From Thermomicrobiales bacterium (GTDB taxonomy: Bacteria > Chloroflexota > Chloroflexia > Thermomicrobiales > UBA6265), in NCBI GenBank assembly GCA_025928535.1, contig JAICJJ010000245.1, positions 1 to 5,290 on the forward strand: a stretch of 5,290 bases of DNA. The letters are read 5' to 3'. Below, in pieces: positions 1-5,290 of the stretch. Under the pieces are notes generated by a model, which was given only the letters and a program-made list of their open reading frames with translations, made no database searches and was not told where the DNA came from. How positions within the stretch are numbered: the first letter of the stretch is position 1; the number at the start of each line of letters is the position of its first letter. Made by a program: the position numbers and the translations under genes.

Positions 1-56
1 AACGCGATCGCCACCAGCGCCAGCAGGCAAGACGCCCCGAACGCAACCTCGCTCAT
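1..56 (-). CDS. 5' end of an unidentified protein with a hydrophobic N-terminus (partial)
   Basis: Reading leftwards on the minus strand, an ATG at 56-54 opens a frame that stays open to the window edge. It encodes MSEVAFGASCLLALVAIA, whose hydrophobic stretch looks like the start of a membrane segment or signal anchor. The start at 56 is preferred because AAGGGA lies a few bases upstream on the minus strand. In-frame ATGs at 80 and 74 are alternatives that would add MPMGKGLG. Third codon positions are nearly all G or C, as in the genes to the right. The gene diverges from the glycosyltransferase at 314, with the octamer-repeat structure between the two starts. Only about 18 codons are visible, so no function can be assigned; it is probably a membrane protein. 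Confidence 0.5.
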   Translation of the reverse strand, partial: MSEVAFGASCLLALVAIA

Positions 57-126
57 TCCCAATCCCTTGCCCATCGGCATTGAGAGCGTCTCGTGATCGT
101 GCGCGGAACTGTACTCGGACGGGAGT

Positions 127-274
127 CGGCGAGACGGCAAGTCGGCAAGTCGGCAAGTCGGCAAGTCCCGTTGAGAGCCGCGTGCCCAACGTGAGAGTTG
201 CCGGTATCCCGCGGGGCACGCGGCAGAAGCTCCCGTCCCTTGCCGACTGGCCGTCTTGCCGACTTGCCGACTCG
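127..274. repeat. Octamer repeat array facing its inverted copy
   Basis: Four perfect tandem copies of CGGCAAGT occupy 135-166, preceded by a degenerate copy (CGGCGAGA, 127-134). On the other side, 238-269 holds four copies of the reverse complement ACTTGCCG in 8-bp phase: CCTTGCCG, ACTGGCCG, TCTTGCCG and ACTTGCCG, with a partial ACTCG at 270-274. Between the arms lies a perfect 11-bp inverted repeat, GCCGCGTGCCC at 177-187 with GGGCACGCGGC at 214-224, around a 26-nt loop. The region can therefore fold into a cruciform or long hairpin about 150 nt long. It fills most of the intergenic space between two divergent genes. It could be a dispersed palindromic repeat or a regulatory structure; the sequence does not decide between them. 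Confidence 0.8.
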
Positions 275-301
275 TAATGTGGTACGAATCGGGCGTGCGC
301 C

Positions 302-309
302 GGAGGAGG
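302..309 (+). promoter_or_regulatory. Shine-Dalgarno sequence fixing a TTG start
   Basis: GGAGGAGG lies four bases before the TTG at 314. No in-frame ATG or GTG lies closer to the conserved N-terminal beta strand of the glycosyltransferase, so this ribosome binding site supports TTG initiation. Confidence 0.75.
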
Positions 310-313
310 CTTC

Positions 314-1051
314 TTGGGTAAAGCAGGCGATCGCTCGGTCGTCGTCGTCGTTCCGACCTACAACGAACGGGACAATCTCGGGCCGCTGGTCGAGCGCGTG
401 CTCGCGCTCGACAATTACCGGATGATCGTCGTGGACGACGCGTCGCCGGATGGGACGGGCGACCTCGCGGACGCCTTGGCGCGGGCGCATCCCGGCCGGA
501 TCGAGGTGATCCATCGCTGCCGCAAGCAGGGGCTCGGTCCGGCGTACATCGCCGGCCTCGGCCGCGCGTTGGAGCACGGCGCGGAGGTCATCGTCCACAT
601 GGACGCCGATCTCTCGCACAACCCGGACGACGTGCCGCGCCTTGTCGCCGCCGCCGAAGCGGCCGATCTGGTCATCGGCTCGCGCTACATCCCGGGGGGC
701 GGCACGGTCGGCTGGCCGATCGGGCGGCGAGCGCTGAGCCGGCTCGGCGGCCGTTACGCCCGCGCCGTGCTCGGCGCGCCGGTCCACGATCTGACGGGCG
801 GATTCAAGGCGTGGCGGCGGGAAACGCTGGCCGCGCTCGACCTGCCGACGATGCGGGCCGACGGCTACGGCTTCATGATCGAAACGACCTGGCGGGCGCT
901 GCAAGGCGGGGCGCAGGTGGTCGAATTGCCGATCGTCTTCACCGACCGGATCGCCGGCGCGTCGAAACTGTCGCGCCGGATCGTCCTCGAAGCGGCGATT
1001 CTCGTCTGGCAATTGCGGTTCGAAGCGAAACCGGGGGCCACGCACGCCTGA
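314..1051 (+). CDS. Family 2 glycosyltransferase, polyprenol-phosphate mannose synthase type
   Basis: This 245-residue protein is a GT-A fold glycosyltransferase of the DPM1/Ppm1 group, which moves a sugar (classically mannose from GDP-mannose) to a polyprenyl phosphate carrier at the inner face of the membrane. Family motifs appear in order: VVVVVPTYNE at 9-18, VVDDASPDGT at 39-48, the metal-binding DAD at 97-99 within MDADLSHNPDD, GSRYIPGGG at 122-130, DLTGGFKAW at 159-167, and GASKLS at 215-220. It ends soon after the last motif, with no C-terminal membrane anchor, as in the short soluble members. It starts at TTG behind a strong Shine-Dalgarno at 302-309; the TTG reading places the first beta strand at the usual distance from the N-terminus. 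The gene stands alone on its transcript side: the transport genes begin 165 bp later behind their own promoter-like sequence. The fold and family are clear; the actual donor sugar (mannose or glucose) is not. Confidence 0.9.
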   Translation: MGKAGDRSVVVVVPTYNERDNLGPLVERVLALDNYRMIVVDDASPDGTGDLADALARAHPGRIEVIHRCRKQGLGPAYIAGLGRALEHGAEVIVHMDADLSHNPDDVPRLVAAAEAADLVIGSRYIPGGGTVGWPIGRRALSRLGGRYARAVLGAPVHDLTGGFKAWRRETLAALDLPTMRADGYGFMIETTWRALQGGAQVVELPIVFTDRIAGASKLSRRIVLEAAILVWQLRFEAKPGATHA

Positions 1052-1077
1052 CGAACTGAGCGGCCGCGCCGTCAAGG

Positions 1078-1096
1078 CGGCATTGACGCAATGCGG
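1078..1096. promoter_or_regulatory. Palindrome overlapping the -35 region, possible operator
   Basis: GCATTG (1080-1085) and CAATGC (1089-1094) form perfect 6-bp arms around ACG. With one mismatch the symmetry extends to 8 bp per arm (1078-1085 and 1089-1096). It covers the proposed -35 box of the transport operon, a position suited to a repressor. No regulator gene is in the window, and the odd-spaced centre does not match the central CG of typical LacI-family operators, so the binding protein is unknown. Confidence 0.3.
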
Positions 1097-1110
1097 CGCC
1101 TCAGTAGATT
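1083..1110 (+). promoter_or_regulatory. Sigma-70-like promoter for the transport operon
   Basis: TTGACG (1083-1088, five of six consensus bases) is followed after 16 bp by TAGATT (1105-1110, four of six). GATTAT at 1107-1112 with an 18-bp spacer is an alternative -10. It would give a leader of about 100 nt before the ATG at 1217. This agrees with choosing 1217, not the ATG at 1091, as the gene start, because the 1091 codon would fall inside the promoter. Confidence 0.4.
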
Positions 1111-1202
1111 ATGCGGCCAGCAACCCGAGCGACGTGGTCGCGGTGTTCATCTCCGGGCAGGCAATGCGTGCGCCCTCATTCTTCTGGCGTCGTCGTGGAC
1201 GT

Positions 1203-1213
1203 GGAGGACGGAG
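1203..1213 (+). promoter_or_regulatory. Shine-Dalgarno of the binding-protein gene
   Basis: GGAGGACGGAG offers GGAGG nine bases, or GGAG three bases, upstream of ATG 1217. It decides the start against the longer in-frame opening at 1091, which would put 42 arginine-rich, non-signal-like residues before the Tat motif. Confidence 0.7.
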
Positions 1214-1216
1214 ACC

Positions 1217-2581
1217 ATGAAACCGGCACAGTTCGATCGGCGGAAATTCTTGCGCGGCGCGGCGGTCGCCGGCGCGACGATCCCGGCCCTCGGCGCGACG
1301 CTCGCGCCAACCCCCAGCCGCCGGGCGGCGGCGGCCGACGCCGTCAGTCTCGAATTCTGGACCCCCGCCGACGACCCGGTCGGGAGCAAGATCATCACCA
1401 AACTGGCCGACGACTTCAACAACACGATCGGCAAGGAGAAAGGGATCCAGGTCAATACCCGGATCAAGCCGGTCACCGGGAACAACTATGTCCAGTACAC
1501 AACGGCGATGACCTCCTCCGGCTCCCCCGACGTGGTGATGACCTACGTCTACGATCCGGTGGTGGCCTGGGCCGCCAACGGCTTCATCCAACCGATGGAC
1601 CAGTACGCCAAGGCGGCCGGGATCAAGGAGGAGGATTTCTTCCCGATCACCTGGGACATGATCAACTTTGCCGGCCACACCTGGGGGCTGCTCCAGGAGT
1701 TCGACTTCAACCAGTTCTGGTGGAACAAGAGCATCCACTCCGGCGAGCCGCCGAAGACCATCGACGAGCTCGACCAGATGGCGAAGGAGTACACGAAGTT
1801 CGATAGCGATGGCAACCTGACCCAGGCCGGCTTCATCCCCTGGCTCCACTGGAACGGCTCCGTCACGGGTTGGGAGTGGGCATCGATGTGGGGCGGCCGC
1901 TGGTACGACGCCGACAACCGGAAGTGGACGATCAACACCCCCGAAAACCAGAAGTTCCTGGAGTGGTTCGTCAAGTACGCCGACATGCTCGGCGGGCGCG
2001 ACAAGAGCGACGCCTTCGAGGCGGCGATTCCCAAGACCTACGGCGACATCTTCCAGACGGGCGTGATCGCCTTTGCCCAGGAGGGGGAGTACATCCCGCC
2101 GATGCTGAAGGCGGAAGAACTCACCCTGAGTTACGGAATCACCCAGACGCCGACGGCGCAAGGCGTGCCGGCCGGCACGGCCTACACGACCGGCGGCAAC
2201 CTCTTCCTGCTGCCGACCAAGGCGCCGCACCCGCAGGAAGCGGCCATCTTCATCCAGTACATGGGGAGCGGCAAGGCCGTCCTCGACTGGTGCATCCCCA
2301 ATTCGAACATCCCGCCGACCAAGGCCGCCGCCAACGATCCCTCGTTCACGCAGCAACTTCCCGAGCTCAAGCCCTGGCTCGACACCCTGGAGGCCAATCA
2401 CATGGTCCCGCCGAGCCAGTCGCCCCAGCTCCCGATCTTCGATCAGGAATTCCCCAACCTGATCGATGAGGTGACCTACAAGAAGGCGACCCCGGCCGAT
2501 GCGCTGACCAGCCTCGATGCCAAGATCGCCGACGCCGTCAAGCGCTTCCAGGCGAACCACCCCGACTGGCAGGGTGAATAG
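1217..2581 (+). CDS. Tat-exported carbohydrate ABC transporter substrate-binding protein
   Basis: This 454-residue protein is an extracellular solute-binding protein of family 1 (maltose/glycerol-phosphate type), which captures a ligand and hands it to the permeases encoded next. The N-terminus is a twin-arginine signal: DRRKFLRG at residues 7-14, a hydrophobic stretch to about 30, then RRAAAADA. Cleavage by signal peptidase I is likely after A40 or A42. No lipobox cysteine is visible, so the mature protein is not an obvious lipoprotein. The mature part starts with VSLEFWTPADDP, the usual first strand. Family-typical pieces include FWWNKS at 167-172, PPKTIDEL at 178-185 and the DSDGN loop at 196-200. 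It is rich in tryptophan and tyrosine, as expected of a sugar-binding cleft, but the ligand cannot be named. It is the first gene of the operon, separated from the permease by a hairpin. Length is normal for the family. Confidence 0.92.
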   Translation: MKPAQFDRRKFLRGAAVAGATIPALGATLAPTPSRRAAAADAVSLEFWTPADDPVGSKIITKLADDFNNTIGKEKGIQVNTRIKPVTGNNYVQYTTAMTSSGSPDVVMTYVYDPVVAWAANGFIQPMDQYAKAAGIKEEDFFPITWDMINFAGHTWGLLQEFDFNQFWWNKSIHSGEPPKTIDELDQMAKEYTKFDSDGNLTQAGFIPWLHWNGSVTGWEWASMWGGRWYDADNRKWTINTPENQKFLEWFVKYADMLGGRDKSDAFEAAIPKTYGDIFQTGVIAFAQEGEYIPPMLKAEELTLSYGITQTPTAQGVPAGTAYTTGGNLFLLPTKAPHPQEAAIFIQYMGSGKAVLDWCIPNSNIPPTKAAANDPSFTQQLPELKPWLDTLEANHMVPPSQSPQLPIFDQEFPNLIDEVTYKKATPADALTSLDAKIADAVKRFQANHPDWQGE

Positions 2582-2604
2582 GGTCCGCGCCTTGACGCAC
2601 CGGT

Positions 2605-2643
2605 GATGCGGGGAGGGCGCCGGTTCGGCGCTCTCCTCGCATT
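2605..2643 (+). other. Strong intercistronic hairpin after the binding-protein gene
   Basis: Bases 2605-2621 pair with 2627-2643 over 17 bp, using three G-U pairs (2616:2632, 2611:2637, 2605:2643) and no mismatch, around a GGTTC loop. It begins 23 bp after the binding-protein stop. The downstream bases (GAGCGTCCCG) have no T-run, so it is not a canonical intrinsic terminator. Known parallels, such as the malE-malF intergenic region, suggest it protects the upstream message from 3' decay or partly attenuates transcription. That role is inferred. Confidence 0.7.
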
Positions 2644-2673
2644 GAGCGTCCCGCAGACGAGAAAGGGGTGGCG

Positions 2674-3648
2674 ATGGCGACCCGGATCGCGGACAGCGGA
2701 GGCATCCCGCTCGTCGATCAGCCGTTCCGCAGCAACCGCTGGCGGCGGTTGCGCCGCGGCGACCTCATCCCCGGGCTTCTCTTCATCTCGCCCTGGATCG
2801 TCGGCTTCGCCTGGTTCCAACTCTACCCGATCATCGCCTCGATCCGCTACAGTTTCACCGACTACAACATGATGCAGCCGCCGATCTGGCTCGGCTTCGC
2901 CAACTACACGCGGCTCTTCACCGAAGACGACCTCTTCCGCAAGGCGCTCGCCAACACCGCCATCTACGCTCTCTTCAGCGTGCCGCTCGACCTGTTCGTC
3001 GCCTTCTGCTTCGCCCTCCTGCTCAACCTGCGGATACCCGGCCGGCCCATCTTTCGCACGGCCTTCTACTTCCCGGCCGTCATCCCGAGCGTGGCGACGG
3101 CCATCCTCTGGTCGATGCTGCTGAACACGAAGGGCGGTCTGGTCAACGTCGCCCTGAAGGCCGTCGGCCTGCCCGTCATCCCGTGGCTGACCAGCCCGAC
3201 ATGGACGATGCCTTCGCTCATTCTCCTCAGCGTTTGGGGAATCGGCCCGATCGTCGTCATCTTCCTGGCCGGTTTGCAGGACGTCCCGCGCGAACTCTAC
3301 GAGGCCGCCAAACTCGACGGGGCCGGGCCATTCCGGCTCGTGCGCGACGTCACCATCCCGATGCTGTCGCCGGTGATCCTGTTCAACCTGGTGATCGGGA
3401 TCATCGCCGCCCTCCAGGTCTTCGCCCAGCCCTTCGTCATCTTCGGCGGCGGTCAGGGCGGCGGCGGCGGGGCCGCCGGCGGTCCCCTCAACTCGGTCCT
3501 GATGTACTCGGTCCAGCTCTATACCGTCGCCTTCCAGCAATTCCAGATGGGCTACGCGGCGGCGATGGCGTGGATCCTGTTTGCCATCATCTTTTCGCTC
3601 TCGCTGCTCTCGATCCGGTTCTCGAACCGGTTCGTGCATTACGAGTGA
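2674..3648 (+). CDS. Carbohydrate ABC transporter permease, MalF/UgpA type
   Basis: This 324-residue inner-membrane protein forms one half of the sugar channel. About six membrane segments can be seen, near residues 31-53, 95-118, 131-151, 181-201, 232-256 and 294-314. The cytoplasmic EAA loop that docks on the ATPase is present: E210-A211-A212, then G216 and VTIP at 226-229, a slightly relaxed form of the EAA-x3-G-x9-I-x-LP consensus. A glycine-rich stretch (258-270, 10 of 13 residues Gly) lies between segments five and six, where relatives usually have a shorter TGGGP-like loop. ATG 2674 is chosen over GTG 2668 because AAAGGGG sits five bases upstream of it and overlaps the GTG. It follows the binding-protein gene after a 92-bp gap containing the hairpin and precedes the second permease by 29 bp. 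Confidence 0.92.
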   Translation: MATRIADSGGIPLVDQPFRSNRWRRLRRGDLIPGLLFISPWIVGFAWFQLYPIIASIRYSFTDYNMMQPPIWLGFANYTRLFTEDDLFRKALANTAIYALFSVPLDLFVAFCFALLLNLRIPGRPIFRTAFYFPAVIPSVATAILWSMLLNTKGGLVNVALKAVGLPVIPWLTSPTWTMPSLILLSVWGIGPIVVIFLAGLQDVPRELYEAAKLDGAGPFRLVRDVTIPMLSPVILFNLVIGIIAALQVFAQPFVIFGGGQGGGGGAAGGPLNSVLMYSVQLYTVAFQQFQMGYAAAMAWILFAIIFSLSLLSIRFSNRFVHYE

Positions 3649-3677
3649 AAACGCACGCGCATGAAGGGTGAAGCCCG

Positions 3678-4580
3678 ATGAGCAACGTGGTGGAGGCGAA
3701 AGCGCTGCGGGTGCAGATCCCGCTCGACCGGGTCGCGGCCCAGCGCCGGTCGCAGATGCTGACGCGCGGCGGTCTGGTCCTGGCCTTCCTGATCGTCGTC
3801 TTCTTCACCGTCCTCTTCGTTGCGCCCATTTACTGGATGGTGGTCACCTCGCTCAAGACGACGGCCGAGGTCTTCGCGATCCCGACCGTCTGGTGGCCAG
3901 CGCGCCTGATGTGGAGCAACTACCCCGACGCGCTGAACGTCTTTCCCTTCATCACCTACGCCGCGAACACGCTGCGGATCGCGGCCCCGGTGACGATTGG
4001 GACGACGATCAGTTCGGCCTTGGTCGCGTACGGCTTTTCCCGCCTGCGCTGGCGGGGGCGCGACCTCGTCTTCTACCTCGTCCTGGCCACCCTGATGATC
4101 CCGACCTGGGTGACGCTGGTGCCGCTCTACATCCTCTTCAACCACATCGGCTGGGTGAACACCTATCGGCCGCTGGTGGTGCCGAGTTTCTTCGGCGACC
4201 CCTTCTCGATCTTCCTGCTCCGCCAGTTCTTCCTCCGGCAGCCGCAGGATCTCGTCGACGCGGCGCGGGTCGACGGCGCGACGCACCTGCGCATCTTCAC
4301 CCAGATCATCCTGCCCCTCTCCCGTCCGGCGCTGGCGGTGGTGGCGCTCTTCGCCTTCATCAACAGTTGGACGGATTTCTTCAATCCCCTGATCTACCTC
4401 TCCAACCCCGACAAGTACACGCTGCAGTTGGGCCTGTTCAATTTCTTCTCGCAGCACTTCGTCAACTGGCCCGGGTTCATGGCGGCCTCGGTGGTCGTCC
4501 TGGCGCCGATCGCGGTCCTGTTCTTCCTGACGCAGCGGACCTTCATCGAAGGCATCACGTTCACTGGAATACGTGGCTGA
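3678..4580 (+). CDS. Carbohydrate ABC transporter permease, MalG/UgpE type
   Basis: This 300-residue inner-membrane protein is the second half of the channel. It has a short basic cytoplasmic N-terminus and about six membrane segments, near 33-57, 101-122, 131-152, 165-183, 216-236 and 268-288. The EAA loop is fully conserved apart from D for E: D194-A195-A196, G200, I210, L212 and P213. The WTDFFNPL segment (231-238) and the C-terminal GITFTGIRG are typical of the MalG branch. The start is the ATG preceded by AAGGGTGA at 3664-3671. It lies 29 bp after the first permease, consistent with a single transcript. No ATP-binding subunit follows, although many such operons also lack one and share a MsmX/UgpC-like ATPase encoded elsewhere. 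Confidence 0.93.
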   Translation: MSNVVEAKALRVQIPLDRVAAQRRSQMLTRGGLVLAFLIVVFFTVLFVAPIYWMVVTSLKTTAEVFAIPTVWWPARLMWSNYPDALNVFPFITYAANTLRIAAPVTIGTTISSALVAYGFSRLRWRGRDLVFYLVLATLMIPTWVTLVPLYILFNHIGWVNTYRPLVVPSFFGDPFSIFLLRQFFLRQPQDLVDAARVDGATHLRIFTQIILPLSRPALAVVALFAFINSWTDFFNPLIYLSNPDKYTLQLGLFNFFSQHFVNWPGFMAASVVVLAPIAVLFFLTQRTFIEGITFTGIRG

Positions 4581-4610
4581 GACGCCCGGCCGCTGGCACA
4601 GCCGTTGCAT

Positions 4611-4635
4611 GGCCATTGGCGAGGGCAATCCGGCC
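4611..4635 (+). other. Short bulged hairpin between the second permease and the DUF2171 gene
   Basis: GGCC (4611-4614) pairs with GGCC (4632-4635) and ATTG (4615-4618) pairs with CAAT (4626-4629), with a two-base bulge at 4630-4631 and a 7-nt loop. It sits mid-gap, before the GGGAGG ribosome site at 4645-4650. There is no T-run. It may mark an RNA-processing or attenuation point, but a structure this size can occur by chance in GC-rich DNA. Confidence 0.3.
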
Positions 4636-4657
4636 CGCACCTTCGGGAGGTTCGCTG

Positions 4658-4909
4658 ATGGCGACCAATTTCGCGAATCAGGCGGTGAGCCAGATCAAGA
4701 ATCACATGCCGGTGATCGGCTCCGACGGAGTCGAAATCGGCACGGTCGATCACCCCGACGTCGGCGGCTTGATCAAGTTGACCAAAGACGCCCAAGGGCA
4801 GCATCACTGGATTCCGCAGTCCTGGGTGATGCGCGTCGACAATCATGTCCATATCGACCGCTCGAGCGGCGCGGCGACGCGCGATTGGTCGAGCGTCGCG
4901 CCGGCATAA
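4658..4909 (+). CDS. DUF2171 (PRC-barrel-like) small protein
   Basis: This 83-residue protein resembles the DUF2171 family, small beta-barrel-like domains of unknown function, often found in several copies in actinobacterial and Chloroflexota genomes. Recognisable parts are MPVIGSDGVEIGTVDH at 17-32, the IKLTKD strand at 39-44, and HHWIPQSWVMRVDNHVHIDRS at 49-69. It has no signal peptide or membrane segment and is likely cytoplasmic. GGGAGG at 4645-4650 lies seven bases before the ATG and fixes the start. The reading frame is open upstream to 3668, but that extension overlaps the second permease out of frame and is not coding. The gene is 77 bp after the permease stop and could be a last cistron or independently expressed; no clear promoter is visible. 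Confidence 0.8.
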   Translation: MATNFANQAVSQIKNHMPVIGSDGVEIGTVDHPDVGGLIKLTKDAQGQHHWIPQSWVMRVDNHVHIDRSSGAATRDWSSVAPA

Positions 4910-4992
4910 CGATCATTCCTGGGCGCACCGGACGGCGCGATCCAGCCTCGTTCATCGAAACAGCGGTGACCCAGCCGGCTATCATGCAACCG

Positions 4993-5028
4993 GTCGAATC
5001 ATTGCGTGGCATCGCAATCGATTTCGAC
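4993..5028. other. Bulged 14-bp hairpin downstream of the DUF2171 gene
   Basis: GTCGAATCATTGCG (4993-5006) pairs with 5013-5028 (CGCAAT, GA, TTCGAC) through 14 base pairs, with single-base bulges at 5019 and 5022 and a TGGCAT loop. It lies 83 bp after the DUF2171 stop in a region without genes. No T-run follows on the plus strand, so a terminator role is only possible, not shown. Confidence 0.35.
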
Positions 5029-5071
5029 GCCTTGTTGAACGACTGAATCGGCGCTCGAATTGGCATCCCTC

Positions 5072-5157
5072 GTCATCCTGACGAAGGAAGGATCTCGGTT
5101 GGCAAGGGCCGCGCCGGCCGGCTGACCGAGATCCTTCGCCTGCGGGCTCAGGATGAC
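5072..5157. repeat. Long imperfect palindrome, likely dispersed repeat
   Basis: Two perfect arm pairs share one axis: GTCATCCTGA (5072-5081) with TCAGGATGAC (5148-5157), and GAAGGATCTCGGT (5087-5099) with ACCGAGATCCTTC (5125-5137). Unequal spacers of 5 and 10 bp separate outer and inner arms, and the central 25 bp are GC-rich. The core GTCATCCTGA...GAAGGATCT resembles palindromic repeats I recall as widespread in Chloroflexota and other GC-rich genomes, though copy number cannot be tested here. It lies between convergent genes, 3' of both, so it could also act as a bidirectional transcription barrier. Confidence 0.75.
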
Positions 5158-5186
5158 CAATCAAGTTGGCCAACGTTCTCAAATCA

Positions 5187-5290
5187 TCATGCTCGGCGGG
5201 CGTCGATGCCGAACCAACCGTCGCTCAGATCGGCCCACGCCGGGTTGCCCGCAGCGATCAGAGCAATCTTCTTCGCGCGAACCCAGCCCT
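5187..5290 (-). CDS. C-terminus of a GIY-YIG nuclease-family protein (partial)
   Basis: The minus strand carries an open frame entering from the right edge and ending in TGA at 5189-5187. Its last 33 residues read GWVRAKKIALIAAG and NPAWADLSDGWFGIDARRA. The pattern [KR]-[KI]-IALI-x3-NP-x-W-x-DLS-x2-W is the C-terminal signature I recall from small GIY-YIG nuclease-superfamily proteins of about 90-110 residues. The catalytic GIY...YIG part would lie beyond the window, so activity cannot be judged. The gene converges on the DUF2171 gene, with the 5072-5157 palindrome about 30 bp past its stop. The family call rests on this short tail alone. Confidence 0.65.
   Translation of the reverse strand, partial: GWVRAKKIALIAAGNPAWADLSDGWFGIDARRA

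Noticed and set aside
127..274. CRISPR array
   Set aside because: The 8-bp units are directly adjacent with no spacers, and the arms are inverted relative to each other.
264..292. Promoter for the glycosyltransferase using TTGCCG at 264-269
   Set aside because: No acceptable -10 box lies at 16-18 bp, and TTGCCG is simply part of the repeat unit.
1091..1216. N-terminal extension of the binding protein from ATG 1091
   Set aside because: It would place 42 arginine-rich residues before a complete Tat signal, lacks a good ribosome site and overlaps the promoter-like sequence; ATG 1217 has GGAGG upstream.
3661..3681. Mini-frame MKGEAR whose TGA overlaps the second permease's ATG
   Set aside because: It has no ribosome site of its own, and its bases serve as the Shine-Dalgarno of the permease. 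Six codons ending in an ATGA overlap can arise by chance.
53..4640. A chain of long minus-strand open frames (53-1075, 1109-2560, 2476-3639, 3639-4640)
   Set aside because: Each lies opposite a well-supported gene, is dominated by Arg, Asp, Glu, Gly and Pro, and shows no domain. High GC at third codon positions removes stops from the antisense frame, which explains them.
3668..4657. Long plus-strand frame leading into the DUF2171 gene, which could suggest a fused or overlapping protein
   Set aside because: The part before 4658 is out of frame with the second permease and has the low-complexity composition of a shadow frame; only the last 83 codons resemble a protein family.
4910..5071. Small plus-strand gene after the DUF2171 protein
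   Set aside because: The only open frames are continuations of shadow frames from upstream; I find no ribosome site with a start codon followed by gene-like codons.

Overview
The window is GC-rich bacterial DNA carrying a carbohydrate-type ABC transport locus. The most likely source is a Chloroflexota bacterium, perhaps a Thermomicrobia/Sphaerobacter relative. That guess rests on the GC-rich codons, a Tat-type sugar-binding protein without a lipobox, a DUF2171 protein and short dispersed-type palindromes. No taxonomic marker gene is present, so the assignment is tentative.

Layout, left to right. A minus-strand gene begins at about 56 and runs off the left edge; only its hydrophobic N-terminus is visible. 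It diverges from a plus-strand family 2 glycosyltransferase of the polyprenol-phosphate mannose synthase type (314-1051). The gap between them holds an ordered array of 8-bp repeats facing its own inverted copy around an 11-bp perfect stem (127-274). After a short spacer with a promoter-like sequence and an overlapping palindrome (about 1078-1110) comes a three-gene transport operon: a Tat-exported solute-binding protein (1217-2581), a MalF/UgpA-type permease (2674-3648) and a MalG/UgpE-type permease (3678-4580). A strong hairpin without a T-run (2605-2643) separates the binding protein from the first permease. No ATPase gene is present, so the transporter probably uses an ATPase encoded elsewhere.

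A small DUF2171 protein (4658-4909) follows 77 bp after the second permease. The 277 bp from 4910 to 5186 hold no convincing gene, but contain a bulged hairpin (4993-5028) and a long imperfect palindrome (5072-5157) that looks like a dispersed repeat. At the right edge, the last 33 codons of a convergent minus-strand gene match my recollection of the C-terminus of small GIY-YIG nuclease-family proteins.

How the genes work together: the binding protein captures an unidentified carbohydrate-like ligand outside the membrane and delivers it to the two-permease channel. The intercistronic hairpin plausibly lets binding protein be made in excess over permeases. The glycosyltransferase, DUF2171 protein and edge genes have no evident functional tie to transport. 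I see no clear new defence or mobile system here; the most unusual content is the set of structured non-coding elements.
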